64,000 nucleotides of DNA from Amaranthus tricolor (Eukaryota; Streptophyta; Magnoliopsida; Caryophyllales; Amaranthaceae): the NCBI RefSeq assembly GCF_026212465.1, contig NC_080048.1, positions 34,868,422 to 34,932,421 on the forward strand. The letters are read 5' to 3'. Below are positions 17,118-29,600 of this stretch, piece after piece. Made by a program: the position numbers and the translations under genes. Numbering within the stretch: position 1 is the stretch's first letter; every line of letters starts with the position of its first letter. The notes beneath the pieces are model-generated. The model had not been told where the DNA came from. It saw only the letters and a program-made list of their open reading frames with translations, and ran no database searches.

Positions 17118-19539
17118 ATGGTAATAAATTTTCTCCTTCTCTTTTTTTGATTCATATTTAATCGTCTTATTTGGGATTTGATTTCGAATCTCTGGATTTG
17201 ATTCAATTTTAGGCTCCGAAGAAAGATAAGGCACCGCCACCATCATCAAAGCCCGCGAAATCTGGTGGAAAGCAAAAGAAGAAGGTTTAATTTCTGTTCT
17301 TTAATGATTATTTCAAACAAATTTATTCAACGACAATCTAAATGTTTTTGTTTGTACCAATTGCAGAAATGGAGTAAGGGAAAGCAAAAGGAGAAAGTGA
17401 ACAATTTGGTGTTGTTTGATAACGCTACTTTTGATAAGCTTCTTTCTGAGGCTGGTAAACAGAAAGTTGTTACGGCTGCTACTCTTTCTGAGCGTTTCAG
17501 GGTATGATTTGTATCCGATCTAAGTTTTGTTTGTTTTTAATCGATATTCAAATTCAAATGTCTGAGTGTAATAGAAGTATATTGTAATCTTTATTGTGAA
17601 CATGTTGGTTACATCATCTGGATTTCTGAGAATTTGGTTAAATAAGGTGTCAGTGTGAGTTTCTGACGAAAGTTTTGGGTAAACATGGTGTTAGTGGTAT
17701 TTTCCGACGCAATATTTTTGGTAAATATGTTGTCAGTAGGAGTTTATGACGCAAATTCTGGGTTAATATGGTGATATATGGAGTGTCTGTCGTATTTCTT
17801 GGTTAAATATGGTATTAGTGGGAGTTTCTTAGTGGGGGTTTCTGACGCAAATTTTTGTGTAAATATGAAGTTCCAAAAAAACTTTGCGTTAGTATGGAGA
17901 TATATTTGATAATACTTGAAGGAAGCAAGTATAGAACGCGAAAATGAAGTATTGGAATTCTATTACTGTTTGAAAAATTGTCGTTTTCTTTTCCTCCAGT
18001 CATCCTATGCAATAGATTTTCTTCTTGACTTGTCTATATAAGTAATGCATTTATTGCAAGTTTAATAACTATTGAGACATTGAGGCAGATGAATATATGT
18101 TCTTAGAAAATATGGGGGATTGAATTTACTTTGTTCTTTTGGGATATTTTGGTTAGGATCATGATGGCCAGACATGGTGATTTTTTGGTGTCATAATTGT
18201 TGATCTTGATGGATTTTCTTGTGCGATATGAATACAGACGTCTATGCTGTAAGAGATACATAATTGTTAAAGAATACCTGTTGGTAGAAAATTTTGTGGC
18301 TGAAGGATAATTTGTTAGTTTGCTGCGTTTTGACGGAGAATCACGATTGCCCGGTGACTTAGTGTTGTCAAAGTGTTTATCTTGATGGTATTTCTTGTGG
18401 CCTGTGGGTTATACATTAGTGAAAACCAGTCCAACTTAGAGTAGTTTGTATTATTGTTTATGAAGATTTCAATAATGAAGCCAAACTAGATATTGGAGGA
18501 ATGAAGTGAACATGTAATATGTTGATATTATTATAGTAGGTAATCATCGTTCTTTTTTAATGGGATGGTGCTGTTGCAATCTTGATGTTTTGATAAATCT
18601 TCTCTTGTTATCATTTTGTTTCTCATTTTTGAATGAAGGAAATGAGTATTGTTGCTTGGAACTAGTTTATCTTTGGACGCTTAGATAAGTATGTCAAAAG
18701 TAGAAAATTGACTAGGGTATAGTACACTGTAGAAAAGCTCACCTACACCATTGTTACTTGGAACGACATTTGGTTTGGAAGGGGGAACGAGAACGGGAAC
18801 ACGGAACACAACCTAGATTGACTCGGGAACGTTTGGGTATGAGATACATCATGTATAAAATATATATTTGAAAACAAAATCAAATTAAAATGATTATTTT
18901 TCTTTTAAGAAATTATTCTCAGTGGAATTTTTTTAGATTTCTAGGTTCCCTCTCTTTGTTTCTACCTTCTTTATTCTGTAATCTTATACCTTTTAAAAGT
19001 TCTTTTAAATCAGGGTGTCACCTCGAGCTATTTGTGTCGCGTTTCGTGGTGATTGGGGACGAATATTCCGCGAACGTGGCTATGTTCCATGCTCAATGTA
19101 ACTATGACCTTCATGGCTTTCACCCAAAAGATATTGTCATTGTTTGTGAGACCCTAATCTGAATGTATAGACAAAATCTTGTGATTGTTGAAAGCCTGAT
19201 GTATAAGTGATCAACTAAATGCATTTATATCGTTCATTATCAAACGTGGATGTTGTTTTATTTTGCTATTGTGACTGGCTTCTTGCCGTTGTAAATCCTG
19301 ATGGCTATTGTAGCACATTAGAGGCCATTCTAATTATTGTATGACGGTTTCTTCGTTAATTGGGTAAAATTAGTAATAAAATGGTGTGGTTTTTGATTTA
19401 TCAGATCAATGGATCTCTTGCAAGGAGGGCCATTAGAGAGCTTGTTTCAAGGGGTGCTATCAAGATGGTTTGCCATCATTCAAGCTTGCAGATTTACACC
19501 AGATCTACCAACGAGAAAGTTAATCCTACGGCTGCTTGA
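17118..19539 (+). CDS. RPS25: 40S ribosomal protein eS25
   Basis: Four exons join to 114 aa: 17118-17120 (ATG alone, then GTAATAA), 17213-17284, 17367-17501 and 19405-19539 (TGA at 19537-19539). The protein starts [11 protein letters not shown], followed by a Lys-rich tail ([17 protein letters not shown]) and the winged-helix eS25 core ([52 protein letters not shown]). eS25 lies in the head of the small subunit near the E site and is also used by IRES-driven initiation. Splitting the gene straight after the start codon is a feature of several ribosomal protein genes. Intron 3 (17502-19404) is 1.9 kb and carries a tandem repeat and a MITE. The reading frame is intact. Confidence 0.95.
17640..17875. 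repeat. Degenerate tandem repeat in RPS25 intron 3
   Basis: About four diverged copies of a unit near 60 bp are seen. Its core reads roughly GGTTAAATATGGTGTTAGTG followed by GGAGTTTCTGACGCAAATTT. Copies differ by substitutions and small indels, so the array is old. Confidence 0.65.
18749..19106. mobile_element. MITE copy A (CATTGTTAC family) in RPS25 intron 3
   Basis: This 358-bp element starts CATTGTTACTTGGAACGAC and ends with the inverted partner ...CAATGTAACTATG. A second copy with the same ends and interior is at 32735-33116. The interior has GGAACGGGAAC repeats near the left end and a shared AT-rich segment (TGTATAAAATATATATTTGA). It has no coding capacity. A target duplication was not clear. 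Confidence 0.75.
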
Positions 19540-20690
19540 TGCATTTTCAATTTGGATCTTACTTTTGTAGACTTAAAAGTTTTGTCTATTTCAGATAGTT
19601 CATTATAAGTTACAACTAGCCTTGGAGCTTGGTGGAATGTTTTCCTTGAATTGTTCTACTCTTTTAACCTTTTTCTTTTTATGATCGGGAAATTTTTACG
19701 AAGGCTTGTTGGTCTGGTTGAGTCCTTCAATTTGAGCATGGATTGGAATGTTGAACTAGAAAATTTAATTAGAATTAAGAAATCATATTTATTATTCACA
19801 AAAAACAAAAATCATTTTTCTATTGAAAATCAGATTAGAAAATTGTATTTAATTTTAAATTCATTTTGAAAATATCTGTAAATTTAGGAGCTTTGATTTT
19901 CTCAAGAATGTTCTTTTTAGATTTTTGTTTTGTTTGAATGGGAAAAAGATTTTGGTGTGTGGTAAATGGTTGGTACTTGGTAGCTGATTGAACTTGTTGG
20001 TTGTTCATTTTATTAGTTTTGAAAAATTGATTTTGAATTTATTGTTTCGTTGATAAAAGCAATTTGTTTAAAAATAATTTATTTATAATAGTATATTGTT
20101 TTAACTAGTTTGTTGTTTGGCTTGAAGTTAGAAATTGCAATACTTTAATTTTTTAAATTTTAATTTCTTGCTTTGTTGTATGTATAAAAAATAATTAGCA
20201 TAATTAAATGTAATGGAAATACAATCTTCATGTATGAACAAAATAAAATTTCGATCTGCACAAATTCTCAATGGCAATTGGAAAGTATGAACTCAAAAAC
20301 CATTTTAGATTGATTCTACGTTAATTTGTATTAAACATTAAAATTAAATCATAGTGAAAATGAGACAACAATATGGAAATACTAAGTGGATTAACAGAAC
20401 AAAAATTGTGACTTTAGGCAAAATCTAAGTATATGAGATGATGAAGTGGGGCTTTGATTTTATGAGAATTCTTTTTTTAAATTGTAACCCTAATTTACTT
20501 ATTATGAGATGACTTGATGAATATCATCCTCTTCAACACCCTACATCTACCATTTATTTTTTTGTCTCTCTTCACTTCATCTTTTCTTCAATTTTCTTCA
20601 TATGCTTCTCTGAGTTCTCTCCATCTTCTTCGTCTCTTAGTCTTCTTTAAGATAAAGTATTATATGAACTTGGTCTACAGTATTTTAGTG
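19540..20690. other. RPS25 3' UTR and AT-rich spacer
   Basis: The first few hundred bases probably hold the RPS25 3' UTR. The rest is AT-rich and I see no gene or defined element. Confidence 0.4.
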
Positions 20691-20699
20691 TGCAACGAT

Positions 20700-21485
20700 C
20701 TTAAGAGGAACAAAATAATATATTTTTCCAGCTGGCAAGTATAATTATGAGAAAATATTTGATGTCGAATCCCATTAATAACCGTGAAAGAATCTCATTC
20801 CAAAACAATGTGAGAATACCCCAAGCGAATAGCCACATCCATCCCATATTTAGCATCATTAAGTTCACTAAGCTTAGGGGACCAATTGGCTTATACACGT
20901 CTAACGCCTGCCATAAGCAGTTGCCTTCTCGCATTCTTGGCCACAACACCTAAGCCTTGACCACATTGGCGTCAAAGTTGATTTTTATCCATTTTGTCAT
21001 TCGAAGGGCACCAATTTTTAAGGCCTAAGGGTCACACCAACGATGGGAATCAGACTTTTAAAAACCTGAGCTGTATACTCATTGTAACTTCTTTCCTTTT
21101 TCACAAAGTTGGCAACCATGATAGGAATGTTAGGACAAATGCCTTTGAAAACCCTTTAATTACGTGCAGTCCAAAGAGCCCACAAAGTGGCATTGATTGA
21201 AGAAATAAGGCTACTGGAACCATGATCAACAATCCAACTATAGGAATTTCTAGGGCCTTCTGAGATCAGCACCCTACCTCGATGGTTTCGCCATATCTCG
21301 CTTGCACAGCTGCAGTGCACGAGAGCATGACATATTGATTATGAAGAAGTCTTATAGCCGCCACAAATTGGTGAAGGAGCAATATGTCTATTGTTTTTAA
21401 CCGCTAGCTTCCACTACAAGCTCTCCACAAAAAGTGCCTCACTTTGGGAGGGCACTCCACAGACCAAACTGAGTTCCAGAGATGT
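20700..21485 (-). pseudogene. L1-type LINE fragment: zf-RVT and RNase H-like (RVT_3) region
   Basis: On the minus strand, interrupted frames give first a reverse-transcriptase zinc-binding region (motifs ECPPKVRHFLWRAC and later a CxxC...H...C pattern), then an RNase H-like domain (KWIKINFDANV, GQLLMAG-like segment, LGYSHIVLE.DSFTVI). These are the C-terminal part of plant L1-type ORF2. Several stops and frameshifts show that it is dead. The fragment abuts an oppositely oriented RTE LINE at about 21490. Confidence 0.7.
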
Positions 21486-21489
21486 GTGT

Positions 21490-22966
21490 ATGAAGTCGCG
21501 AAAGAGTGATAGAGAAGAGAATTAGATAAGAGATGGTGATCAGAGAGAACCAATTCGGCTTTATGCTAGGAAGGTTTACCATTGAGGCTATTCATGTTTT
21601 GAGGAGACTGATGGAAAATGTGGGAAGCTAAAGAAAGATTTGCATATGATGTTCATTGTCTTGGAGAAAGTTTATAATATCATACCATGAGAGATCATTT
21701 AGGATAGCCTCAAGGTTAGAGGTATTTCACAAAGTACATTGAGACTATATGGGATATGAATGATAGAGTATCGACTAACATTCAAACACCGGCGGAGATA
21801 ACAAAGTCTTTTCTAGATAAGGTAGGCCTATATCAAGAATCGGTGCTAAGCCCTTTCATTTTTACGGTCATTATGAAAGAGATTTCTAAATTGATATGGG
21901 AGATTGTACCATAGTGTATGTTATTTGTTGATGATATCATGTTGGTAGCAAAAACTAAGAAGGAAGTTAATCATAAATTGGAAGAAATGAGGGGAAGGTA
22001 GAGGGTTGCGCATAAGTCGTATATAAAGGCAAAATATTTGTGATGCGACTTTAGTATGGCATCACGGATAGGGGAGCCAGAGGTGACCATTGGTGAAGAA
22101 GTTGTTACAAGTACGAAAAAGTTCAGGTATTTGGGATTGATATTTAGAGTAATGAGGAAAATGATGGAGATGTTTCTCATCAAATACAAGCGGGTTGGCT
22201 CAAGTCAAATACAAGCGGGTTGGTTCAAGTGGTGAGCAACCACCAGGTTGCTATGTGATTGGAAGTTTTCAAGTAGGTTAAAAGGTAAATTATACGGAGT
22301 TGCAATCAGGTTTGCTTTGATGTATGGGACAGAATGTTGACCTGTAAAGAAGACTTTTGAACATAAGATGAAAGTTGCAGAAATGCGTATGCTGAGGTGG
22401 ATGTGTGATAACATAATGATGAATGAAATTTGGAACCAGGAGTTCAGAGAGAAATTAAGGGTTGCCCCTATTTTTGAAAAGATGCGTGAAAATAGATTGA
22501 GATTGTTTGGGCATGTATAGGGAAAGACTTTTGACGCCCCCGTGAGGAGGATTGAAAGTATCATAGTGGAGGGTAAGAGAAGTCGAGAACGTCAAAGGAA
22601 CAAATAAAAAATGACTTGCATGACCTAAACCTCGTTGAGGACTTGACCAGGGATAAGGGTTGTTGGAGGCACCTTATACATGTCTTTGACTACTAATACC
22701 CTCTCGCTTACCAGTTGGAGTTCTTGTTTTTGCCTTTGCCTTTTGCATATCAATCTTTTACTTGTTTTTTTATCTAGTTATTTTGATTTTTATTTTATTT
22801 ATATGTATTTTACGTATTTTTAATTTTATGATTAAGAATCAAGCTTGTATCGTAAGATATAAGCTAGCGGATTCAATTTCACTCTCTTTTGTTTGTTGTA
22901 GGAACCTATTATTCCGAAGATCAATCTCGAGCCGGGATACACTGGGTACGATGATGATGATGATGA
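21490..22966 (+). pseudogene. RTE-clade LINE, degenerate reverse transcriptase with 3' tail
   Basis: The plus strand keeps pieces of a non-LTR reverse transcriptase: ENQFGFMLGRFTIEAIHVLR, the catalytic-box remnant MLFVDDIMLVAKT (21919-21957), KFRYLGLIF, MRMLRWMCDN and VAPIFEKMREN...RLRLFGHV, in that order, as in plant RTE elements. Many stops and frameshifts interrupt it. The 3' end carries the RTE tail with CTCGAGCCGGGATACACTGG and a GATGATGATGATGA run ending at 22966; the middle of the usual tail is deleted. The 5' part, including the endonuclease, is missing. Confidence 0.75.
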
Positions 22967-23329
22967 CCAACATTCAATTTCTTAAAACCAAAGAATTATT
23001 AAGTCTTTCAATTTTTATAGTATTGATACGACGACCATATTTCATATTACATGAACCGACAAAGTTCAAATTATGTAATATTCTAAAATATAATAAAGTT
23101 CTAAATCAAACAATTAAATACACATATAAGTTTTTTTTTTTCTAAAAAATAGATTGAAAAGGGTCTACAAATCGAATCTAGTCTAAAAAGTGTGGAGCCG
23201 AACACAAACTCTAAAGTCGTGGAACCAAATCTAACGATGTTAATAATGAATTTGTCTAATTAAAAGGGTGAAAACAAATAATAATAAAAAAAAAGGTAAA
23301 TAAACAGAGTACTAGTAGAAGCATCCTCA

Positions 23330-23695
23330 ATGTCAAATTTATCTACGACCTTTCAGCTTCGTGAAGAAGAACATCGCATTTCTCTATCAGGCCATCACTA
23401 TTGTTGGTCTACCTTCAAACGCCATTTCCAAAGCTTCATTCAATTTTGTATACATAATCTCCAAAGGTAAATCAAACTTTTATCTTTAATTATTATCATT
23501 GGAAAAAAATAAAATAAAATTAAGAACTCATCTTTCTTTCGTGAACAAGATACCTAGATCACAATTTTCCTATTTCATCCACTAATCAACAAAACCCACA
23601 TCTCAAAATTGTATTTTTTTAAAAACTGTTTCAACCAAAATTTCTATAATTTGTATGATTTTTTGGGTGGGCAGATATTAAATCTAGGATTTTGA
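23330..23695 (+). promoter_or_regulatory. RER1 5' UTR with a leader intron
   Basis: A likely noncoding first exon ends CTCCAAAG at 23466 before a GTAAAT donor. The leader intron ends at a GCAG acceptor (23674), leaving a 21-base stretch before the ATG at 23696. This is inferred from splice-site consensus and leader-like composition only. Confidence 0.5.
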
Positions 23696-26600
23696 ATGGA
23701 AGGCTTAGGTGGGTCATCAACAGAAACTCCAATTAGCAAGAAATTTCATGAATTTTCTAGAATTTATCAGTATTACTTGGATAAAACAACTCCACATGCA
23801 ATTCCTAGATGGGTTGGAACAGGAATTCTTGCCTTGATTTATGCATCAAGGGTTTATTTTGTTGAAGGGTTTTACGTCATTACTTATGCTCTTGGGATCT
23901 ACATCTTGAATCTGCTTATTGGGTTTTTATCTCCTTTGGTTGATCCTGAGGTTGAAGTTTCTGATGGACCTGTTTTACCCACTAAAGGTTCTGATGAGTT
24001 CAAGCCCTTTATTCGCAGGCTTCCTGAGTTTAAGTTCTGGTAACTTTTTATTTATATTTATATTTATATTTATTTATTTTTTTTGTTTCATTTTCATTGA
24101 TTGATTAAATTTTTAATCAGTGATTAAGTTTTGGTACTTTCTAATTTTTTGTATTTTTTTATTTGTTGAGTTTTCTCATACTTGTTTAGATTTGGGAATT
24201 TTGAATATGGGATTTAGGCTGCATGATTTGAATTAATCGTTTTTTTGGTTTGTTAATATTGTTTGTGTTGTATATTGGATTAGCACTGTATTTTGGGGTT
24301 TGAGAATGCTGTGATACTTTTATACGAATATGACGCGACTCCAGGATCCTGTAAATTAGTTTGAGAAACATTTTTTGACTATATTATTGCGTTTTGGATC
24401 TTAGCATTCCTATGCGTGTCTACATTCCTAGATGAGTCTGTGTAACATAGAAATAATTTGAGTGGTTTTCCTTGCGTTAAAATATTGGTGGGACTGTGCT
24501 TGTGAAGAACTTATTGGTCATCATCATAGCCAGTGTATCCTTCTCATAATGTGAAAAACTTATTGGTAATGTGTCATGGATCATGGCCCACTCAAGCCCA
24601 CAATTACACAAGTTTATTCCAGGAGGAGCAAGAAGCAGTAAGAATGTGCTAAGTGGTTACAAAAGGAATATTTCTGTTATGATGAGCTGTAAGAATTCTT
24701 GAAGATGGTACAATAGTATATAAGCTGTGATAGGTAATAGATTTCATTATGCTTGTAGTACAATTTGGAGTGTAGTAGTACACTATGGGAGTTACTCAGC
24801 CACTCTAAGAGCTTAGGGGGTACACTGCCCTACTTACATAATACAAGCATTTTATTCTCTCTCCTCTTCTTCTTCTTTCTTCTTTCTCTTTCTGTACTTT
24901 GCATATTATTGATTCCGGTGCTCGTTATTTTGTCTGTACCATTGATTTGTACCAGCCTACTCAGTAAAGGCATAACAATGGTATCAAAGCAAAGATCCTG
25001 ATGGCACCCATTCAAGGCACTCGACTAGATAGTTTGGAGGAAACTGTTCAAGAATTACAGGCGTCAATACCGGAGCTCCAATCCACCTTGGATAATCGAA
25101 TGGCGGAAATGATGCGGCAGTTCGAAGAGTCACGGTCCAAAATAGCAGCGGAATAGAACAAAAATAAAGCAGAATTTACCAAAAATCAGGAAGAGATGAA
25201 GAACTCCCTGATGATGGTGATGGCGGAACTTAAAAAATTCAATGGAAGATCTGGGACAAGCATGGAACGAGAGGATGTAATATCCAGATACTCTCAGTTG
25301 TTTGTGGAAGGGGGAGGTTTTGAAGTACCCAACTCAATACAGAGAAGGATCAACCACCAGTCCACAGGCGAGTTGGCCAATTGGAAGAGCCGGCATCTGG
25401 AGTTCCCCGTGTTCTCCGGCGATGATCCAGATGGCTGGGTCGCTAAAATGGAACGATGTCATGAATACCTCAATCTCTCAGAGGTTGATAAACTTGAGAT
25501 GGCAGTGGTGGGTTTAGAAGGTGATGCCCTTCATTGGTTTCAGTGGAGGAATAAGTGGCAACCGATCACAATGTGGAGGAATATAAGGAGGACGATGTTC
25601 AGGCGATTTAGGGGAAGACGTGGCGGATCCTTGATCGAACAATGGTTGACGGTGAGTCAGGATGGAACGGATGTGGAGTATGAAAAGAAATTCATCCAGC
25701 TAGCTTCCATTATCGAAGAGGAGATGAGCGAGGAATGTTTGATAGCCCACTTCATACGGGGACTGGAGAGGAAGGTTGGGAGTGAGGTGAAGGTGCTAGA
25801 CCCAGTAACCATGGAGGAAGCTTTAGAGATGGCACTAAGAGTGGAGGAGAATTTACTGGTGGAATACGGCCTTGGAGGTAGTGGAGGGAGTTATAACCAT
25901 ACCAGAAATTACCAAATTAACCCCAAACCCACAAATGTCCAAAATAACCATAACTCTAACCATGCCTATATAGTCCACAAAGATAACCCAAAACACAATC
26001 CTTATCCAAACTTTCCCAGTAACAAAAAAACAACCACCCATGACAACACTAGGCGACTCTCAGACAAAGAATTTTAGGAACAAAAGGAACGGGGGATGTG
26101 CTTCCGATGTGACGAAAAATGGCGAATTGGGCATGTTTGCCGACGGAAAGAGCTCAGTGTGCTTATCGTGGGAGAGGAAGACGAATTGGGCGAAAATATC
26201 GAGGAAGAAAACGATGACACAACCTTAATTCCGATGAGCATTTCCCTTAATTTCGTGGTGGAATCAACAACCCAAAATAATGAAATTGGGAGGAAAGATC
26301 ATGGAAGTTCGGTGATAGTGATGATCGATCTCGGAGCCACCAACAATTTCATTTCACTAAATACGGTAACCACCCTCAACCTACCTACGGAGTTGACGAA
26401 GGAATTTCATGTAACGTTGGGGATGGGTGAAATACGAAAAGGAATTGGGGTTTGTAAGGTGGTGGAGGTGTAGCTGGACTTAGGGGCATTACGCATAATA
26501 GAAAATTTTTTACCACTGGAATTGGGGCATTCGGACATCATATTGGGCCTTGAATGGTTGGCGAAATTGGGGACTATCGCCACCAATTGGAAAATACCTC

Positions 26601-29600
26601 TCATGCAGTTTGTGTGGAAAGGGGCCAAGGTGATTTTACGACGGGACCCAGCCTTGGACCGTTCTCAGATTTCGTTAAAGGCTATGATGAAAACCGTTAA
26701 AAGGGGAAAAGGGGTATGTTAGTGGAGCTTACCGCCGTACAAGCCGATAACAGTCCATCCGCCCAATTAGTTCCACCCGAATGCAAGGAAGATCTCCGAA
26801 AGGTGTTGGACCAATTTTAGTCGGTTTTTCATATGCTAGCAGGGCCCACCCTTGTGAATTCGCCTACACCAGATTATCTTGAAGGAAGGCAACAATCCAG
26901 TAAGCGTACGGCCGTATAGGTATCCCCAAGTTCAAAAGGAGGAAATTGAGCGTCTAATTGCTGATATGTTACAAGCTGGAATAATTCAGCCTTCTTTAAG
27001 TCCTTTCTTGAGCCTAGTGTTATTAGTGAAGAAGGATGGGTCATGGCGATTTTGTATCGACTACCGAGAATTAAATAAGGAAACGGTGGCCGACAAGTAT
27101 CCAATTCCGGTTATAGAGGAACTCCTTGATAAGTTACATGGTGCCACTATTTTCTCCAAAATGGATCTTAAGTCCAGTTACCATCAGATACGGGTAAAGC
27201 AATCGGATGTGCCCAAAACGACGTTTCGTACCCACGAAGGCCATTACGAGTTTTTGGTGATGCCGTTCGGATTTACTAATGCTCCCGCCACATTTCAAGC
27301 GTTAATGAATGAGGTATTCAAACCTTTTCTCCGGCGATTTGTGCTTGTATTCTTTGATAATATACTTGTTTATAGTTCATCCTGGGAAGAACACCTTCGA
27401 CATCTAGCTACTGTCCTTGAGGTGTTGAAGGAACAATAACTTTATGCTAATGAGAAAAAGTGTTGTTTTGGTTAAAGTGAGGTGGCTTACTTGGGTCACA
27501 TTGTCTCGGCCAAAGGAATCGCTGTTGATCCCGATAAAATTCAGGCCATGGTGGCATGGACTTCTCCGAAATCATTGAAGGAATTGCGCGGTTTTGGGCT
27601 TAACGGGTTACTATCGGTGGTTCATTCATAAATATGCCCACATTGCTGCCCGACTCACCCATCAACTCCGAAAGGATAATTTCAATTGGAATGACGAAGC
27701 TGAAGCTGCATTCATAGCCCTCAAGGAAGCCTTACTTGCTACCCCGGTATTGGGAATACCAAATTTCCATTTGCCTTTCGTGGTGGAAGCCGACGCTTCA
27801 GGAAAAGGTTTGGGTGTTGTTCTTTCGCAAAGTCAACACCCCATCGCTTACTTTAGCAAAGCCTTGGGTGTTCGAGGCCAAGCTAAATCCATTTATGAAA
27901 AGGAGCTCATGGCCATTGTTTTGGCCGTTCAAAAATGGCGTCGCTACTTGATTGGCCGCCATTTTTTCATTTGGACCGATCAAAAAAGCCTCAAGTTTAT
28001 CATGGAGCAGCGGGAAATCGGCACTGAATACCAAAAATGGGCATATAAATTGTTGGGTTATGACTTTGAAATCAAGTACAAACCGGGAAGCACAAATGGG
28101 GCAACTGATGCATTCTCTCGACACCCTTGTTTGGCTGTCAGTTACTTAACAACATTGATGACATCGTGGGCGATTGATTAGGATAACCTTCGCAAAGAAA
28201 TCGAGGCTGACTCGGACCTTGCACTACTCCGTTCTAATATTAAGCAAAAGGGGACACCCATAGCTGGTTTTTACTTACAGCAAGAACAACTTCTGTACAA
28301 GGGACGCATGGTAATTCCTTCTCGATCTTCTCTAATTCCCAAGCTCTTGTTTGAATTTCATGATTCTGCAGTGGGGGGCCAGAACGGGGAATTTAAAACC
28401 TACTTGCGCTTTACTAGAAGATTGGTATTGGGTTGCTATGCGCAAAAGGGTGACTTAATATGTTCAAGCCTGCCACACATGTCAGACGCAGAAGGCGTCC
28501 CATCAGCAGCCACAAGGTCTCCTACAACCATTACCCATCCCCACTCAGGTTTGGGAAAACATTACAATGGACTTCGTAGAGGCCTTACCCTACCCAAGTC
28601 CGGGGGGTTTGATATTGTGCTTGTTGTGGTCAATCGCCTCTCCAAGTATGCTCATTTTTCGCGACTCAAACACTCGTTTATAGCAAAAACCGTGGCTGCC
28701 CTTTTCATCAAAGAAATCGTGCGTCTTCATGGGTTCCTGGGCCCTATTATCTCTGATCGTGATAAGGTATTCATGAGTATTTTTTGGCATGAGCTGTTTT
28801 GCTTACAAGGTACGACGTTGTTGAGGAGTTCAGCTTACCATCCCCAAACCGATGGCCAAACTGAGATTGTTAAACTAGCTCTTGAAACCTGTCTCCGTTG
28901 TTTTATCAATGGGCAACTGAAGGAATGGGCTAAGTGGTTACAATGGGCGGAATACTGCTATAATACCTCACCCCACATGTCTATCAATATGTCCCCTTAC
29001 CGAGCACTTTATGGTTGCTATCCTTCATCCTTGTTTCGTATGGGAACCAATACCACACCCGTTGATAGCCTAGACACCCTCTTGCGTGATCGAGATGCTA
29101 TTATGGACGACCTCCGTTTTCATTTCATTAAGGCCCAACATCGAATGAAGAAATGGGCAGACACTAAGCGTCGTCATGAGTCCTTTGTTGAAGGGGATTT
29201 GGTGTTTCTCAAATTACAACCATATCGGAAACAATCCATCCCGTCTATGGTCCCTTCATGGTATTACAACAAATTGGAGCTGCTGCTTACAAGCTACAGT
29301 TTCTTGCTCATAACAAAATCCATCCCGTCTTTCATGTTTCTCAGTTGAAACGTGCCAAAGGGACCGCCTTCAATCCAATACCTATTCCAAAACAACTCTC
29401 TTCTTCCTTGGAGTTGGTAGCAGATCCTGAACAATTGGTAGGCATACGTGCTGACCCTCGGGACCCTTCTCATATCAAGTGCTCATCAAATGGCAAGGCC
29501 TACCACCATCTGATGCCACTTGGGAACCGTATACAACCATTGCCCATATATTTCTGATTTCCACCTTAAGGATAAGGTGCGTGTTATTGGGGTGGGTATT

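Noticed and set aside
22205..22564. A 119-codon minus-strand frame
   Set aside because: It is the reverse-strand shadow of the RTE reverse-transcriptase relic read on the plus strand.
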